Notes under the pieces: generated by a model
Seen by the model: the letters and a program-made list of their open reading frames with translations, nothing else
Database searches by the model: none
What the model was told of the DNA's origin: nothing
Shown here: one piece after another, positions 1 to 9,505 of the stretch
Numbering within the stretch: position 1 is the first letter of the stretch
How the letters are laid out: every line of letters starts with the position of its first letter
Assembly (NCBI RefSeq): GCF_002749975.1
Contig: NZ_PEIG01000004.1
Span: 124,001-188,000, forward strand
Origin: Gloeocapsopsis sp. IPPAS B-1203
Lineage (GTDB): Bacteria; Cyanobacteriota; Cyanobacteriia; Cyanobacteriales; Chroococcidiopsidaceae
DNA length: 64,000 bases
Reading direction: 5' to 3'
Translations under genes and position numbers: made by a program

Positions 1-1125
1 TAAACCTGGAGCAATAACAGCGATTTCTTGCGGTTGAATCTGGTGCGATCGCACCGCTTGAGCAATGGTTTCGGCTGTTTGTTGTAATAAGTCGCGCCGA
101 GAAGTTGTTTGAATGGACTGAAATTCACTTGGTAACGATAATACTCCAGCTGTGTTATCGAGTAATTCGCTAACTGGGAGTGATAAGGTATTGGCAAGGC
201 AATTTAGGAGTGGTTGTGGTAAAAGCTCTACACGACAGCGATCGCGTAACCCTGCCATATAATCGGGATCGGCACCTAATCCTAAACGTACGCGACCATC
301 AGGATTATATGTAAATGCGCCAACAACTTGGCGATCGAGCAAGAAGTCAAACAAATCGCGCATCACTCCTGGATAGTCATCAACGTCATCGGCGAGAACT
401 GCTTGATAACGGCGCAGTAGATGTTGTTGATAGTTGCTATCGGGTAATAAATGTTGATAATACAGCTCAGTAATGATGCCATAAGTCAACAATCCACGTT
501 CTAGACACCAATTTCGCCATTGCAACAGCATTGTCTCTAGTAGAGGCGTTTCTACAATTCCTGTCGTAGTGACTTCTGCTGCGCCAAAACTGCGTTCCAA
601 CAAAGGCGCAATTTCTGCGATCGGCGTTCCACTATAAGCTGCGAGTTGCAAAATATCGAGGATACGACGAATTAACCGATACTCACTTACATCCGTACGG
701 CGTAATTCACTGTCAAAATGCGATCGCCACAACCGAGTTGCTAACTCTTGTTCTGTCTCTGGACGTAATCGTACAGGAAACTGTGCCCTTAAGTTGAGGA
801 TCTGAATCAGGAGAGGCCAAAATAACATCACCTCGTCTTGCAAAAAACCCAAAGGAGTTTTGGCACGAACAGGATATTTTCCTGCGGTGGCACTGACAAT
901 TCTTTCTGCTAGTTCCCGACGATTCTCATCGTTTGCCGCTAAACACAATAGGGCTGGTGCTGTTTGATACTTGCTTAAGTATTCTTGACTATTTACAGCA
1001 TTACGCTGCCTACGGGTATCAGATTGCCCGTTAGTCTTGTCTACCCAGGTGGAAAACTGCACTATCAAGCGAGTAGACTTACCGCTACGACTCGAACCTT
1101 CAATCCAAACCGAATCTGAAAGCAC
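1..1125 (-). CDS. UvrD/AddB-like P-loop ATPase, N-terminal part (runs off the window)
   Basis: The reverse strand is open from a GTG at 1125 to the window edge (375 codons), so the C-terminal part is missing. The start is supported by AGAGG about nine bases upstream and by an in-frame stop a little further up. Near the N-terminus the residues GSSRSGKST form a Walker A loop. Around residue 265 a hydrophobic strand ends in ADDVDD, which resembles the acidic motif II of superfamily 1 helicases. Segments rich in leucine and arginine lie between, as in the helicase-like subunits of AddAB/RecBCD-type enzymes. I infer a cyanobacterial recombination or repair ATPase. The exact family is uncertain because the rest is outside the window. 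It is transcribed divergently from pxcA. Confidence 0.75.
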   Translation of the reverse strand, partial: MLSDSVWIEGSSRSGKSTRLIVQFSTWVDKTNGQSDTRRQRNAVNSQEYLSKYQTAPALLCLAANDENRRELAERIVSATAGKYPVRAKTPLGFLQDEVMLFWPLLIQILNLRAQFPVRLRPETEQELATRLWRSHFDSELRRTDVSEYRLIRRILDILQLAAYSGTPIAEIAPLLERSFGAAEVTTTGIVETPLLETMLLQWRNWCLERGLLTYGIITELYYQHLLPDSNYQQHLLRRYQAVLADDVDDYPGVMRDLFDFLLDRQVVGAFTYNPDGRVRLGLGADPDYMAGLRDRCRVELLPQPLLNCLANTLSLPVSELLDNTAGVLSLPSEFQSIQTTSRRDLLQQTAETIAQAVRSHQIQPQEIAVIAPGL

Positions 1126-1212
1126 TAACTGTAACCTCTGAGATTTGTTAAGATACCTCGTACATTGATTAACTAATAAAAATTACTATACAAGGCTGGA
1201 TAACTGCCTGCC

Positions 1213-2559
1213 ATGAAAAGGTCTATTCCCCAACAAGTTTACTCATTCTTAGTAAAAGCACAGCAGTGGTATTTAGATACACCCGAGCGCTCTTTAGAAG
1301 AAGCATACAAAGCAGCCTTATTAATTAAGGCAATGGAAGATGAGCACTTTAACGGTCAAAAGATAGCACAAAATCCAAATTATGGTAGTAGTGCGATCGC
1401 CTACTTTCAATCAGAACTTAAGAAACATTTAAAAACTATCCGGATGCGCCTTACAGAGTTTAAGGCGAGTCGTTCTTGGATTAATCCAGACTATCAAAAT
1501 ATTACTAAAATTACTAAAAATGATGGCACATTTACTGACAAAGACTCCTTTGCAATTCAAAAAAGAAATAATCAATCACGGATTCTAGAGAAGCTTAGGT
1601 TTATTGATGATATTCTAGCTAAATACGATCCGGAAGCAAGTGTTGATGCTGTTGTTACTGAAACACCCATTGTTCCTGCGAACGTAGCAAACCCAGAGCC
1701 GAAACTTGCGCCTAACGTTGTTGTTAAAAACACTAGTACTGCTAAGAAACCAAAAACTAAGGCTGAAACAACAAGTGTTCTACCACGGTCTATTCTTAGC
1801 ACTATTAATCGCCTTAAAGTTGAGTTAGATCCCCGCGCGGAAACTGAAGTTGTTAAAAATTTTCGTAATTCCCAAAAACGAACATTTATTTCTATTAGGT
1901 TAATCCTTTTACTAATTATAGTACCTTTTCTGACTCAACAGTTATCAAAGAATTTGATTATTAGTCCGATAGTCGAACACTTTCGTAACTCCCAAGAAGT
2001 TGTTATCTTTCTTAATCCAGAGATGGAAGAAAGAGCCTTAATTGAAATGCAAAGGTTTGAAGAACAGCTTAAATTTAGAAATCTTTTGAATGAAGAAATG
2101 CAGCTTTCTCCTATCCAAATTGAACAACAAATGCATGAGAAAGTCAGAGAACTTGTTGAACACTTTCGTCAAGAAAGTTCCAATGCAGTCAAAAATGTAT
2201 TTGCTGATTTATTATCTGTAGGAGCTTTTACATGGTTAATTGTCACAAGTAGAAAAGAGCTAGAAGTCCTTAAAGAATTTATGGATAATGTTGTTTATGG
2301 ATTGAGTGATAGTGCCAAGGCATTTATTATTATTCTATTTACAGACATCTTTGTCGGATTTCACTCAACACACGGCTGGGAGGTTTTATTAGGAACTGCG
2401 TCGCGTCATTTTGGTTTACCTGAAAATAGAGATTTTATTTTCTTATTTATTGCAACATTTCCAGTCATTTTGGATGCTGTGTTTAAGTATTGGATTTTCC
2501 GCTACTTAAATCGGATTTCACCATCAGCTGTTGCAACTTATCGTAATATGAATGAGTAG
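1213..2559 (+). CDS. pxcA: Proton extrusion protein PxcA (CemA family)
   Basis: PxcA is an inner-membrane protein needed for light-induced proton extrusion in cyanobacteria and is related to chloroplast CemA. The 448-residue product has the usual PxcA layout. There is a long soluble N-terminal region with an alanine/proline/lysine-rich linker around residues 150-190. A first membrane segment follows at about 225-247 and a charged glutamate-rich stretch at about 265-320. A C-terminal bundle of three membrane segments contains the conserved region FVGFHSTHGWE and ends ...FRYLNRISPSAVATY. The start is ATG at 1213. It is transcribed divergently from the recombination ATPase at 1-1125, with about 90 bases between the two starts, and no operon partner follows. 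Confidence 0.93.
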   Translation: MKRSIPQQVYSFLVKAQQWYLDTPERSLEEAYKAALLIKAMEDEHFNGQKIAQNPNYGSSAIAYFQSELKKHLKTIRMRLTEFKASRSWINPDYQNITKITKNDGTFTDKDSFAIQKRNNQSRILEKLRFIDDILAKYDPEASVDAVVTETPIVPANVANPEPKLAPNVVVKNTSTAKKPKTKAETTSVLPRSILSTINRLKVELDPRAETEVVKNFRNSQKRTFISIRLILLLIIVPFLTQQLSKNLIISPIVEHFRNSQEVVIFLNPEMEERALIEMQRFEEQLKFRNLLNEEMQLSPIQIEQQMHEKVRELVEHFRQESSNAVKNVFADLLSVGAFTWLIVTSRKELEVLKEFMDNVVYGLSDSAKAFIIILFTDIFVGFHSTHGWEVLLGTASRHFGLPENRDFIFLFIATFPVILDAVFKYWIFRYLNRISPSAVATYRNMNE

Positions 2560-2676
2560 GCTTAGGGGCTAGAAGAGGGGTGAGGAGCGAGTGAAAAGAG
2601 TGACTAATGACTATTAACTGGGAACTAACCAAGGCGCAACGATGCTGGTAGTTTGATTATTTAACCGGAGATGATA

Positions 2677-3360
2677 TTAAATATTCCCTCTTCTTTCTCG
2701 TTCTTGTAGTCGCTCTAAAAAAGCTTCTAAAGAACGCTTACGTGCCAAAAGATATTGCATTTTTTGGAAACGGGCAACTGCAAGACTTACACTAGCTAAC
2801 TGTTCGACAGGACAAGGATAAGACCACTTTTGACCAAAAGTATCAACACCACAAAGGCGATAGCCTGGACGAGGTGATTCACAGGTAACTTCACTTTGAT
2901 TGAACTTATAAGTCTCTGTTATATAGTCTACAGTTATAACTTCTGGTGTAGAATTTTGAGACTGCGACTCTAGCCAACCATCAACAATTGGTCCTTCTTG
3001 ATAAAGATCTTTAATTTGTTGGACAATTTGCCGAATTTGGTTTTTGCACGTAGCCGCATCCATTTTTGGTTTGGGTAGAAATCGCCTGTAAGTTGAGTGA
3101 TTGGTTTTGCGATCGCTGTTACTAGTACTAATAAACTGAGGTAACTGTGGTTCTCTATATGTTTGATCTGAAGCTGAAAACGAGTCGTCAACTTGTGGAG
3201 AGTGATGTGCAGACATTTGTTGCTTCGTCTTGTCGCTGCGAATTTTAAAAGAATAGCTGTGATTCAACGCAGTATCTTGAGGTGAGGCAGAAGTGCTGAT
3301 AATTTTTGCCTGGTGCCGATTTGGCTCTAATTTTCGTAGTTTTGGCTTCATAGTCTCCAT
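2677..3360 (-). CDS. Conserved cyanobacterial hypothetical protein
   Basis: I do not recognise a family. The product is basic and polar. Its N-terminal half is low in complexity (Ser, Gln and Lys rich). Its C-terminal half, from about residue 110, looks folded, with IRQIVQQIKDLYQEGPIVDG and a tail that is strongly helical and arginine rich. There is no signal peptide or membrane segment. The frame stays open up to a TTG at 3396, but ATG at 3360 (reading MET) or the ATG nine bases later, preceded by GGAG, are better starts; I chose 3360. It converges with pxcA and diverges from cobU. Confidence 0.6.
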   Translation of the reverse strand: METMKPKLRKLEPNRHQAKIISTSASPQDTALNHSYSFKIRSDKTKQQMSAHHSPQVDDSFSASDQTYREPQLPQFISTSNSDRKTNHSTYRRFLPKPKMDAATCKNQIRQIVQQIKDLYQEGPIVDGWLESQSQNSTPEVITVDYITETYKFNQSEVTCESPRPGYRLCGVDTFGQKWSYPCPVEQLASVSLAVARFQKMQYLLARKRSLEAFLERLQERERRGNI

Positions 3361-3526
3361 CCGAGGAATCAGCAGCTTGTTTATTTTTAATGTCAAAAAT
3401 GCAGTTATTGAAGAAACTCCTCAAGTATCGCATTTCTAGTCATGATACTGGTGGTAATTTTATCTGTTAGCAGCAGTTAGTACCAAAAATCAGTACAAAA
3501 TATTGTATGACTTAAAATAGATAAGG

Positions 3527-4078
3527 GTGAGTTTGAGCAAAGTAATTCTTGTAACAGGACCAGCAAAATCTGGTAAAAGTGAATGGGCTGAAAACTTGGC
3601 TACTCAGACGGGTAAACCTGTCATTTATGTCGCAACCGCATTAACTGACGAAAATGATACTGAATGGCTGTCTCGAATTGAACAACACCGCCAGCGCCGC
3701 CCTAAAGCTTGGGTAACATGGGAAATTCCACTGCAATTAGTTGATGCAATTACGACGTCTCAAGATAGTTGTCTTTTAATTGATTCATTAGGTACTTGGG
3801 TAGCTAATTTGCTAGAGCAAGATCAGAGTAACTGGGAGCATACTATACAAAACTTGTGCTCAGGGTTGCAAGATGCTGAGCAGGATGTGATTCTGGTAGC
3901 AGAAGAAGTAGGGTGGGGAATAGTTCCTGCTTATCCTGTTGGGAGAACTTTTCGCGATCGCCTAGGTCATTTAGTGCGTCGAATTGCAGCGATCGCTGAT
4001 GTTGTTTACTTGGTTGCTGGCGGCTATGTACTGAATCTTACAGAGTTAGGTTCTCCTTTACCGTCATATAAGCCATGA
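3527..4078 (+). CDS. cobU: Adenosylcobinamide kinase / adenosylcobinamide-phosphate guanylyltransferase
   Basis: This bifunctional enzyme phosphorylates adenosylcobinamide and transfers GMP to it in assembling the nucleotide loop of cobalamin. The 183-residue length matches CobU/CobP. The Walker A loop GPAKSGKS lies at about residues 11-18. The guanylylation-region segment IEQHRQRRP, with its histidine, is at about 51-59. The strand LIDSLGTWVANLL is at about 84-96, and the nucleotide-binding EEVGWGIVP is at about 126-134. The start is GTG at 3527; a TTG two codons later is possible. No other cobalamin gene is nearby, which is common for scattered cobalamin genes in cyanobacteria. Confidence 0.93.
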   Translation: MSLSKVILVTGPAKSGKSEWAENLATQTGKPVIYVATALTDENDTEWLSRIEQHRQRRPKAWVTWEIPLQLVDAITTSQDSCLLIDSLGTWVANLLEQDQSNWEHTIQNLCSGLQDAEQDVILVAEEVGWGIVPAYPVGRTFRDRLGHLVRRIAAIADVVYLVAGGYVLNLTELGSPLPSYKP

Positions 4079-4213
4079 AGCACCTAAGAATGGCTAAGTT
4101 AAGCTTTTCTTCCTAGCCATCTACCAAAGTTATTTGTCACTATTGAGTAGTAGATCAGTATATTTATACAATCCCTCGCCCCTTGCCCCTAATCCCTCAC
4201 CCCTATCTTTGTT

Positions 4214-4642
4214 ATGGCATCAGAACAAGAAGTGAGACAATATCTTGCCTACTGGTTTCAACTAGGCAAGAGAGTTATAGTAAACAACACTCAACAAGTT
4301 ATCAAGCCAAAACTTGTGATTCAAAGTGGTCAGTATAGCCAAGAATTTGAAAATTGTTGGCAGCAACTAAAAGCATCGGATTTAAATGAATCCTACCTAG
4401 AAGGTACAGAACAATCGATTGCTGAACTACTGACGCCTGCTTGGGAGATGAATTCCTGTGCCCGTTGTGCTATGCCTGTACCAATTCCTAGTGTAGGAGT
4501 TCCTTCACTGTCTTGTCCCTGTAATGATTTACCGACTTGGCCTAACACTGAAGTTCCCGCACCGCGATCGCCTGTTAATTCCCAAGCGCAACTTGCAGAT
4601 ATTCGCGATCGCCTTCTTGGTATTCCTCATCAAGGTAACTAG
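4214..4642 (+). CDS. Conserved cyanobacterial hypothetical protein with a cysteine-rich middle
   Basis: The 142-residue product begins with a helical region (QEVRQYLAYWFQLGKRV) and has a central segment with CARCAMP followed by SCPCND, four cysteines that could bind a metal. It ends in a polar tail with the HIP1-encoded residues. No signal peptide or membrane segment is seen. I recognise it only as a type of small protein seen in cyanobacteria and give no function. The start is ATG at 4214. It follows cobU by about 135 bases, which contain a GC-rich dispersed repeat, so co-transcription is not certain. Confidence 0.65.
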   Translation: MASEQEVRQYLAYWFQLGKRVIVNNTQQVIKPKLVIQSGQYSQEFENCWQQLKASDLNESYLEGTEQSIAELLTPAWEMNSCARCAMPVPIPSVGVPSLSCPCNDLPTWPNTEVPAPRSPVNSQAQLADIRDRLLGIPHQGN

Positions 4643-4717
4643 CAAAAATTTATGTCTGTGTTGTCAATACCAGTATTTGTTCACATAGGTTTATATCAAT
4701 CAAATATGACTGGGGTA

Positions 4718-4742
4718 GGGTAGGCATCTTGCTGCCCTGCCT
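4718..4742 (+). repeat. Copy 1 of the GGGTAGGCATCTTGC dispersed repeat
   Basis: The core GGGTAGGCATCTTGC followed by TGCC recurs at 6405-6425 in the same orientation and at 9477-9500 inverted. All three lie between genes of the signalling cluster. The core can fold on itself through GGCA and TGCC. Confidence 0.7.
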
Positions 4743-4918
4743 GTTATTGCTATGACGGTTGCAGTTTTCTGCAATTAACCTGTCTCATTAATGAACGCAC
4801 ATTAGCACTTTATACCAGTGCAGATATCAATTGCTTTCAATTACTTTAGAAGAATGCTTGAGTAATGTACTAATTATTCGTCTATGAGCTAACGCTATAA
4901 AGATAGAAAATTAGCGTT

Positions 4919-5671
4919 TTGCAAGCTTTGTATATTCTTCTATTTATTGCTGTATCAATTGTGACTTTTCAAGATATTGTTTTGTCACTACTTTATTTTA
5001 GTAGTGCAATCTGGTTAGTTGCATCTTACTTGAAAACTCAAAAAGCTTTGCAGTGGTGGTCTTGCAGTCAATCAATTAAGCTTGCTAATGAGGCTAAACA
5101 AATTAGGGGCAGTTTACTACAAGAATCATGCTGTATGCGCCGTAGTATCGAGCGCTCAATTACTGAACCAGGAACTGCTAAAAGTAGTCAAGAATGGATA
5201 CAAACTGTTGAACTGCTACATCATTCTTTAGCTCATTTAGGCGATCGCCTTGCTCCTCCTCATGTAGAATACAGTTTACCCTTAGCCATTGAATTCCTCA
5301 TCGAATCGTGGCAAGCCAAAGCTCAGCTAAACATTAAGATACAACTACCAAAAGTGTGGCGGGACGAACTCCCCGATCGCAGCATCATTATTCTCCAAAT
5401 ATTAGACGAATTACTGAGAATGTTTTCAGTAAAAAATTTAACAAAATTTTCCCTAGAAATTAGCCTAATTCCACTACAATACGAACTCAATGAGCTAGCG
5501 ATTGCAATTTCCTACCCTGATGTTCAAACACTTCTACTCTGTTCCAATTTAAAAGAACTGAAGTATCTTAAACAAACCTTTAGCTTCCTCACTTCTGGAC
5601 AGTGCTTCTGTCGCAGAAAAAATCTCACCGAAACGTTATATTTTCGCTGGCGATCGCCTAAAAGGAGTTAA
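4919..5671 (+). CDS. Membrane protein resembling a degenerate sensor histidine kinase
   Basis: The 250-residue product starts at TTG 4919. Two hydrophobic segments occupy about residues 1-38. A helical region with HHSLAHLGDRLAPPH (about residues 96-110) follows, which resembles the dimerisation helix next to a kinase domain. The rest resembles a HATPase fold (ILDELLRMFSVKNLTKFSLEISL), but I cannot find the N, G1 or G2 boxes, so catalysis is unlikely. The response regulator starts four bases after its stop, so the two are translationally coupled. I infer an accessory or non-catalytic sensor that works with the regulator and with the CHASE2 kinase downstream. Confidence 0.6.
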   Translation: MQALYILLFIAVSIVTFQDIVLSLLYFSSAIWLVASYLKTQKALQWWSCSQSIKLANEAKQIRGSLLQESCCMRRSIERSITEPGTAKSSQEWIQTVELLHHSLAHLGDRLAPPHVEYSLPLAIEFLIESWQAKAQLNIKIQLPKVWRDELPDRSIIILQILDELLRMFSVKNLTKFSLEISLIPLQYELNELAIAISYPDVQTLLLCSNLKELKYLKQTFSFLTSGQCFCRRKNLTETLYFRWRSPKRS

Positions 5672-5674
5672 GCT

Positions 5675-6352
5675 ATGAGCAATAATTTATTACAGCAAAA
5701 GCAAAAAATTCTTGTTATTGACGACCACGAAACTGTGCTTAATGGAACAATTTATGCTCTTAAGCAGCACTATCCAGAAGCAGAAATTCGCACAGCACAA
5801 ACGGCACAACAATTACTAGAACAATTACCCAGTTTCAAACCCGATCTTGTGGTCATGGATCTTTCGATTCCAGAAAAGGTGGGGGAAGATGATAAATCTG
5901 ATGTAGGTATTCAACTACTCAAGACATTAATGCAGCAATATCCTACGCTGAATTTTACAATCCAAAGTAGTTATATGAAAGCTTTAGTACGCATTAAACC
6001 TGCCATTGATGCTCATCAAGGAGGCTTCACTGTAGCAGATAAAAGTCTTTCTACCAAAGAAATGTTAAAGCGAGTGGATTGGGCTTTACAAGGTTTGACC
6101 TATACGAAAGACTTAAAAGCTATACATAATGGATTAGAAATTAAACAAGACTGGCTGACACTATTGCAACTCGCCTTTGAAGAAGAATTACAAGATAAGG
6201 AAATTGCCAAACGAATGTTGGTATCGGATCGTACTGTGCGCCACTACTGGACGAAAGTTCAAGACGTACTTGATGTCTATCCTGATGAAGGCAAAAAGAA
6301 TATCCGCATTCAAACTGAAAAACGTGCCAGAGAAGCAGGGTTAATTGATTAG
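5675..6352 (+). CDS. NarL/LuxR-family response regulator
   Basis: This is a DNA-binding two-component regulator of 225 residues. The receiver domain has the acidic pair in VIDDHE (about residues 15-16), the phospho-acceptor aspartate in VVMDLS (about residue 63) and the conserved lysine in ADKS. The loop after the phosphorylation site carries extra acidic residues (KVGEDDKSD). The C-terminal helix-turn-helix reads ELQDKEIAKRMLVSDRTVRHY. A strong AAGGAG site precedes the ATG at 5675. Its partner is probably the NarX-like CHASE2 kinase encoded 184 bases downstream, and the targets may include the surface-protein genes of the same cluster; both points are inference. Confidence 0.87.
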   Translation: MSNNLLQQKQKILVIDDHETVLNGTIYALKQHYPEAEIRTAQTAQQLLEQLPSFKPDLVVMDLSIPEKVGEDDKSDVGIQLLKTLMQQYPTLNFTIQSSYMKALVRIKPAIDAHQGGFTVADKSLSTKEMLKRVDWALQGLTYTKDLKAIHNGLEIKQDWLTLLQLAFEEELQDKEIAKRMLVSDRTVRHYWTKVQDVLDVYPDEGKKNIRIQTEKRAREAGLID

Positions 6353-6404
6353 TTAGCAATTAGCAATTAGATTACAGCTAACAACAAAAATTGAATAGTG
6401 AGTA

Positions 6405-6425
6405 GGGTAGGCATCTTGCTTGCCC
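6405..6425 (+). repeat. Copy 2 of the GGGTAGGCATCTTGC dispersed repeat
   Basis: This copy has the same core as the copies at 4718 and 9477, here followed by TTGCCC. It lies in the gap between the response regulator and the CHASE2 kinase. Confidence 0.7.
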
Positions 6426-6535
6426 AAGCCCAAGTACATTTCATTAACTTAACTACTGCGCGGAATTATAAGTTGTGAATTACGAACTTTGAATAAAGTT
6501 AACTCAAAACTTAAAACTCAAAAGAAAGGTATTTA

Positions 6536-8419
6536 GTGAAACGCGGTGTTTGGCAAAAAATTCGTAATACATATGCACGCTGGCGGATTGGTGCGCTACC
6601 AGGATTCACTTTTTTGGGATTAATCATTTTTGTACGTTTAACAGGGTTTTTTCAATATCACGAGTGGTTAGTTTTTGATAGTTTCCTGCGTTGGCGCCCA
6701 ACAGAAGAAGTTGATGACCGAATTACGATCATTGGCATTAATGAAACAGATATCCAAAACCTAAAAGCGTATCCAATACCCGATCGCGAACTTGCTTTAT
6801 TAATTAATACATTACAAGAATATCAACCAAGAGCAATTGGTTTAGATATTGTCAGAGATCACCCTGTAGAACCAGGTCATCAAGAACTCACTACTGTATT
6901 TGAGAAGAGTAAAAACCTGTTTGTCGTTGAGAAGGTAATACCACCAGAGACAATTGCCCCACCACCGACAGTATCTACAGCACAGATTGGGTTTATCGAT
7001 GCAGTGTTTGATGAGGATGGACGCTTGCGGCGTAGTTTGCTAGGAACGCCAAATCCACAAAATTCTCAAGACTATAAACACTCATTAACTCTACGTCTAG
7101 CAACAGCTTATTTAGCTTCTGAAGGGATAAGTTTAGAAAACGGCATTCGCGATGTGAAAACAATGCGGTTTGGTGGTGTTGAACTACCGCGCATACATCC
7201 GTATTCTGGTGGATATGTCAGAACAGATGCAGGTGGACTGCAAATTCTACTGAACTATCGTAACAATCAAAACCCATTTCATGCCTTATCTCTTGATGAT
7301 GTCAAAAGTAGGAATTTTGACCCTGCGTGGTTGCGCGATCGCATCATTATTATTGGTATGACTACTCCTAGTGCCAAAGATGTTTTCAATGTTACGGCGA
7401 TCGCCAGCAGTCATTCAGCACCTGGAGAGATTTACGGAGTCGAGGTTCAAGCCCATGCGGTAAGTCAAATTATTAGTACAGTCCTTGATGGGCGATCGCT
7501 GATTTGGACTTGGGCAGATGGATGGGAATATTTATGGATTATCAGCTGGGGTATTGTCGGCATTATTTTAGGATGGCTACCGCTAGCACCACACAAAAAC
7601 TTTATTGGTGTTGGAATCGCCAGCATTTGTCTTGTGGGTGCGAGTTATTTACTGTTGACATGGTGGGGCTTGTGGATTCCTGTTGTACCCACAGTACTTG
7701 TTTTAGTTTTAAATGGTGTGGGACTCACGGCTTTTTATCAATATGACCGCGCGATGCGATCGCGCTTGAATGAGCGTCAGTCAACAATTAATCACACCTA
7801 CACTACTATCCACAATGGACCTTTACAAACGCTGAAATTACTCATTAAACAATCTCGCGATCGCGATATATATCAAGATGAATTAATCTCAAAGTTGACA
7901 CAGATTGATAGTGAATTAAGAGAAGTCTACGAATCTCTCGAAAGAGAAGTTCAAACCCAAGAACACAGTTTACGTATTGGTAGCGGGCAAGAAATTAACC
8001 TAAATGCCCCTCTACACGAAACTTTATACCAAGTTTACAGCCAAACTCTCGAACGCGATTTTCCCTGCTACAAAACACTTCAACTGAAAATACCCAACTT
8101 TGAGCTAATTGATGAAAAACACCTTAGCATTGAGCAAAAACGCAGTCTGTGTCAATTTTTGGAAGAAGCTTTATGCAACGTTGGTAAACACGCCAAGGGA
8201 GTTACCCGCTTAAGAACTGATTGTCTGCAAAAAGAAGACCAATGTATTATACGTGTCAAAGACAACGGTTCAAATTCCAGTGTATCTTCTGAAGGTCGCG
8301 GAACCAAACAAGCCATGCAGCTTGCTCGACAACTACGAGGAAAGTTTCACCGCCAATCATCTCCTGAAGGTACTTTATGTGAATTAACTTGGCGTCCTAA
8401 AAAGTCTTGGTTTAGTTAA
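6536..8419 (+). CDS. CHASE2-domain sensor histidine kinase
   Basis: This is a membrane sensor of 627 residues. One N-terminal membrane segment (about 20-40) is followed by an extracytoplasmic CHASE2 domain (about 45-330; note DDRITIIGINETDI and GVEVQAHAVSQI). Three closely spaced membrane segments come next (about 330-405). The cytoplasmic part has the dimerisation motif TTIHNGPLQTL, whose histidine is the likely phospho-acceptor, as in NarX/LiaS-type kinases. A HATPase domain follows with an N box (EEALCNVGKHAKG), a G1 box (VKDNG) and a G2 box (GRGTKQAM). The start is GTG 6536 with AAAGGT upstream. It probably phosphorylates the NarL-type regulator just upstream. CHASE2 proteins commonly sit near DUF928 and CHAT genes in cyanobacteria. 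Confidence 0.92.
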   Translation: MKRGVWQKIRNTYARWRIGALPGFTFLGLIIFVRLTGFFQYHEWLVFDSFLRWRPTEEVDDRITIIGINETDIQNLKAYPIPDRELALLINTLQEYQPRAIGLDIVRDHPVEPGHQELTTVFEKSKNLFVVEKVIPPETIAPPPTVSTAQIGFIDAVFDEDGRLRRSLLGTPNPQNSQDYKHSLTLRLATAYLASEGISLENGIRDVKTMRFGGVELPRIHPYSGGYVRTDAGGLQILLNYRNNQNPFHALSLDDVKSRNFDPAWLRDRIIIIGMTTPSAKDVFNVTAIASSHSAPGEIYGVEVQAHAVSQIISTVLDGRSLIWTWADGWEYLWIISWGIVGIILGWLPLAPHKNFIGVGIASICLVGASYLLLTWWGLWIPVVPTVLVLVLNGVGLTAFYQYDRAMRSRLNERQSTINHTYTTIHNGPLQTLKLLIKQSRDRDIYQDELISKLTQIDSELREVYESLEREVQTQEHSLRIGSGQEINLNAPLHETLYQVYSQTLERDFPCYKTLQLKIPNFELIDEKHLSIEQKRSLCQFLEEALCNVGKHAKGVTRLRTDCLQKEDQCIIRVKDNGSNSSVSSEGRGTKQAMQLARQLRGKFHRQSSPEGTLCELTWRPKKSWFS

Positions 8420-8691
8420 AATTATGAGTTCTCAGTTTTGAGTGTTGAGTTGAGAAAATTCAAAATAGTTGCCTCCGGCACCTTTGTTCGCTTTCCAAAA
8501 CTCTTTCACTATTGACTGGGTTCACTCACCCCTCGCCCCGCGCTCCTCACCCCTGTTCTAGCCACTTAAGTCTCACTTTGTATTTTTCTGTCATTGCGTT
8601 AGCTCAAATCTGCTATTTCTTTAACATAAAGCACCGATGAAATTGAAATATTTCTCTCATATTGTGAAACTGAAGCGTTGAAGAATCTATT

Positions 8692-9468
8692 ATGTTAAGC
8701 AAACTTACTAAAATTCTCAAAAAACGCATTGATAGCAAGTTAGTCACAAGTTGTATTTTGGTTTACTCTTTAGTTCTCGGTAACACTGTTCTTGCTGAAT
8801 ACAGACCACCTGCTGATCAAAAACCTCCCACAACTAGGACAACTAGTACAGTGACGAGAACAGGGGGATGTCGCGGAGATCAACAAACAACACTAACAGC
8901 TCTTGCGCCTCAAAAACATACTGGACAAACAGTTTCTTCTCATCCAACTTTTGCGTGGTTTGTCCCTGATACAGAATCTCATCCGCTTGAATTTCGGCTT
9001 TATAGATATGAAGCAAGCGGCGATCGCGCACTCATCCAAAAGATTCAATTACAAAGCGATCGCGGGATCATGTCTCTTTCTCTACCGCTTGATACACCAC
9101 CTTTAGTAACGGGACAAAAATACCATTGGCGAGTTGTTCTCTTGTGCAATCCAAATCGTCCTTCTAGTGCTTTAGTCACAGGTGCAGATCTCGATGTTGT
9201 CGCAACACCACATGAGTTGGCAAGCAAACTAGCAACAACTAATAACCCACAACAAAGATCCCATCTCTATGCAAGTGCAGGTTTATGGTACGACGCCCTA
9301 AGTGCAGCTTTAACTGCTACGAATACGCAACAAAGGCTTGAGTTAGAGTTATTAGAAGATTTAGCTCAGTTAGAAGAAGTGGATGATGCACATATGGTCA
9401 AATACAGTAGTCGCATCAGACCTATTATCGAGCTAGAACGACAACAAAATACATCGTACTTGTATTAA
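8692..9468 (+). CDS. DUF928-domain secreted protein
   Basis: The 258-residue product has a signal peptide (a lysine/arginine-rich start, then VTSCILVYSLVLGNTVLA with cleavage after AxA at about residue 35). The DUF928 domain follows, with TRTGGCRGD, the motif HPTFAWFVPD and the strand-rich core YHWRVVLLCNPNRPS. The function of DUF928 is not known. In cyanobacteria it is often encoded beside CHASE2 sensors, CHAT proteins and haemagglutinin-like exoproteins, as here. It starts 272 bases after the kinase gene, on the same strand, and converges with the CHAT gene. Confidence 0.88.
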   Translation: MLSKLTKILKKRIDSKLVTSCILVYSLVLGNTVLAEYRPPADQKPPTTRTTSTVTRTGGCRGDQQTTLTALAPQKHTGQTVSSHPTFAWFVPDTESHPLEFRLYRYEASGDRALIQKIQLQSDRGIMSLSLPLDTPPLVTGQKYHWRVVLLCNPNRPSSALVTGADLDVVATPHELASKLATTNNPQQRSHLYASAGLWYDALSAALTATNTQQRLELELLEDLAQLEEVDDAHMVKYSSRIRPIIELERQQNTSYLY

Positions 9469-9476
9469 GCTGTCTG

Positions 9477-9500
9477 AGAGCAGGCAAGATGCCTACCCCA
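9477..9500 (-). repeat. Copy 3 of the GGGTAGGCATCTTGC dispersed repeat, inverted
   Basis: The reverse complement of the core seen at 4718 and 6405 lies in the short gap between the convergent DUF928 and CHAT genes. It could help separate the two transcripts. Confidence 0.7.
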
Positions 9501-9505
9501 ATTAA

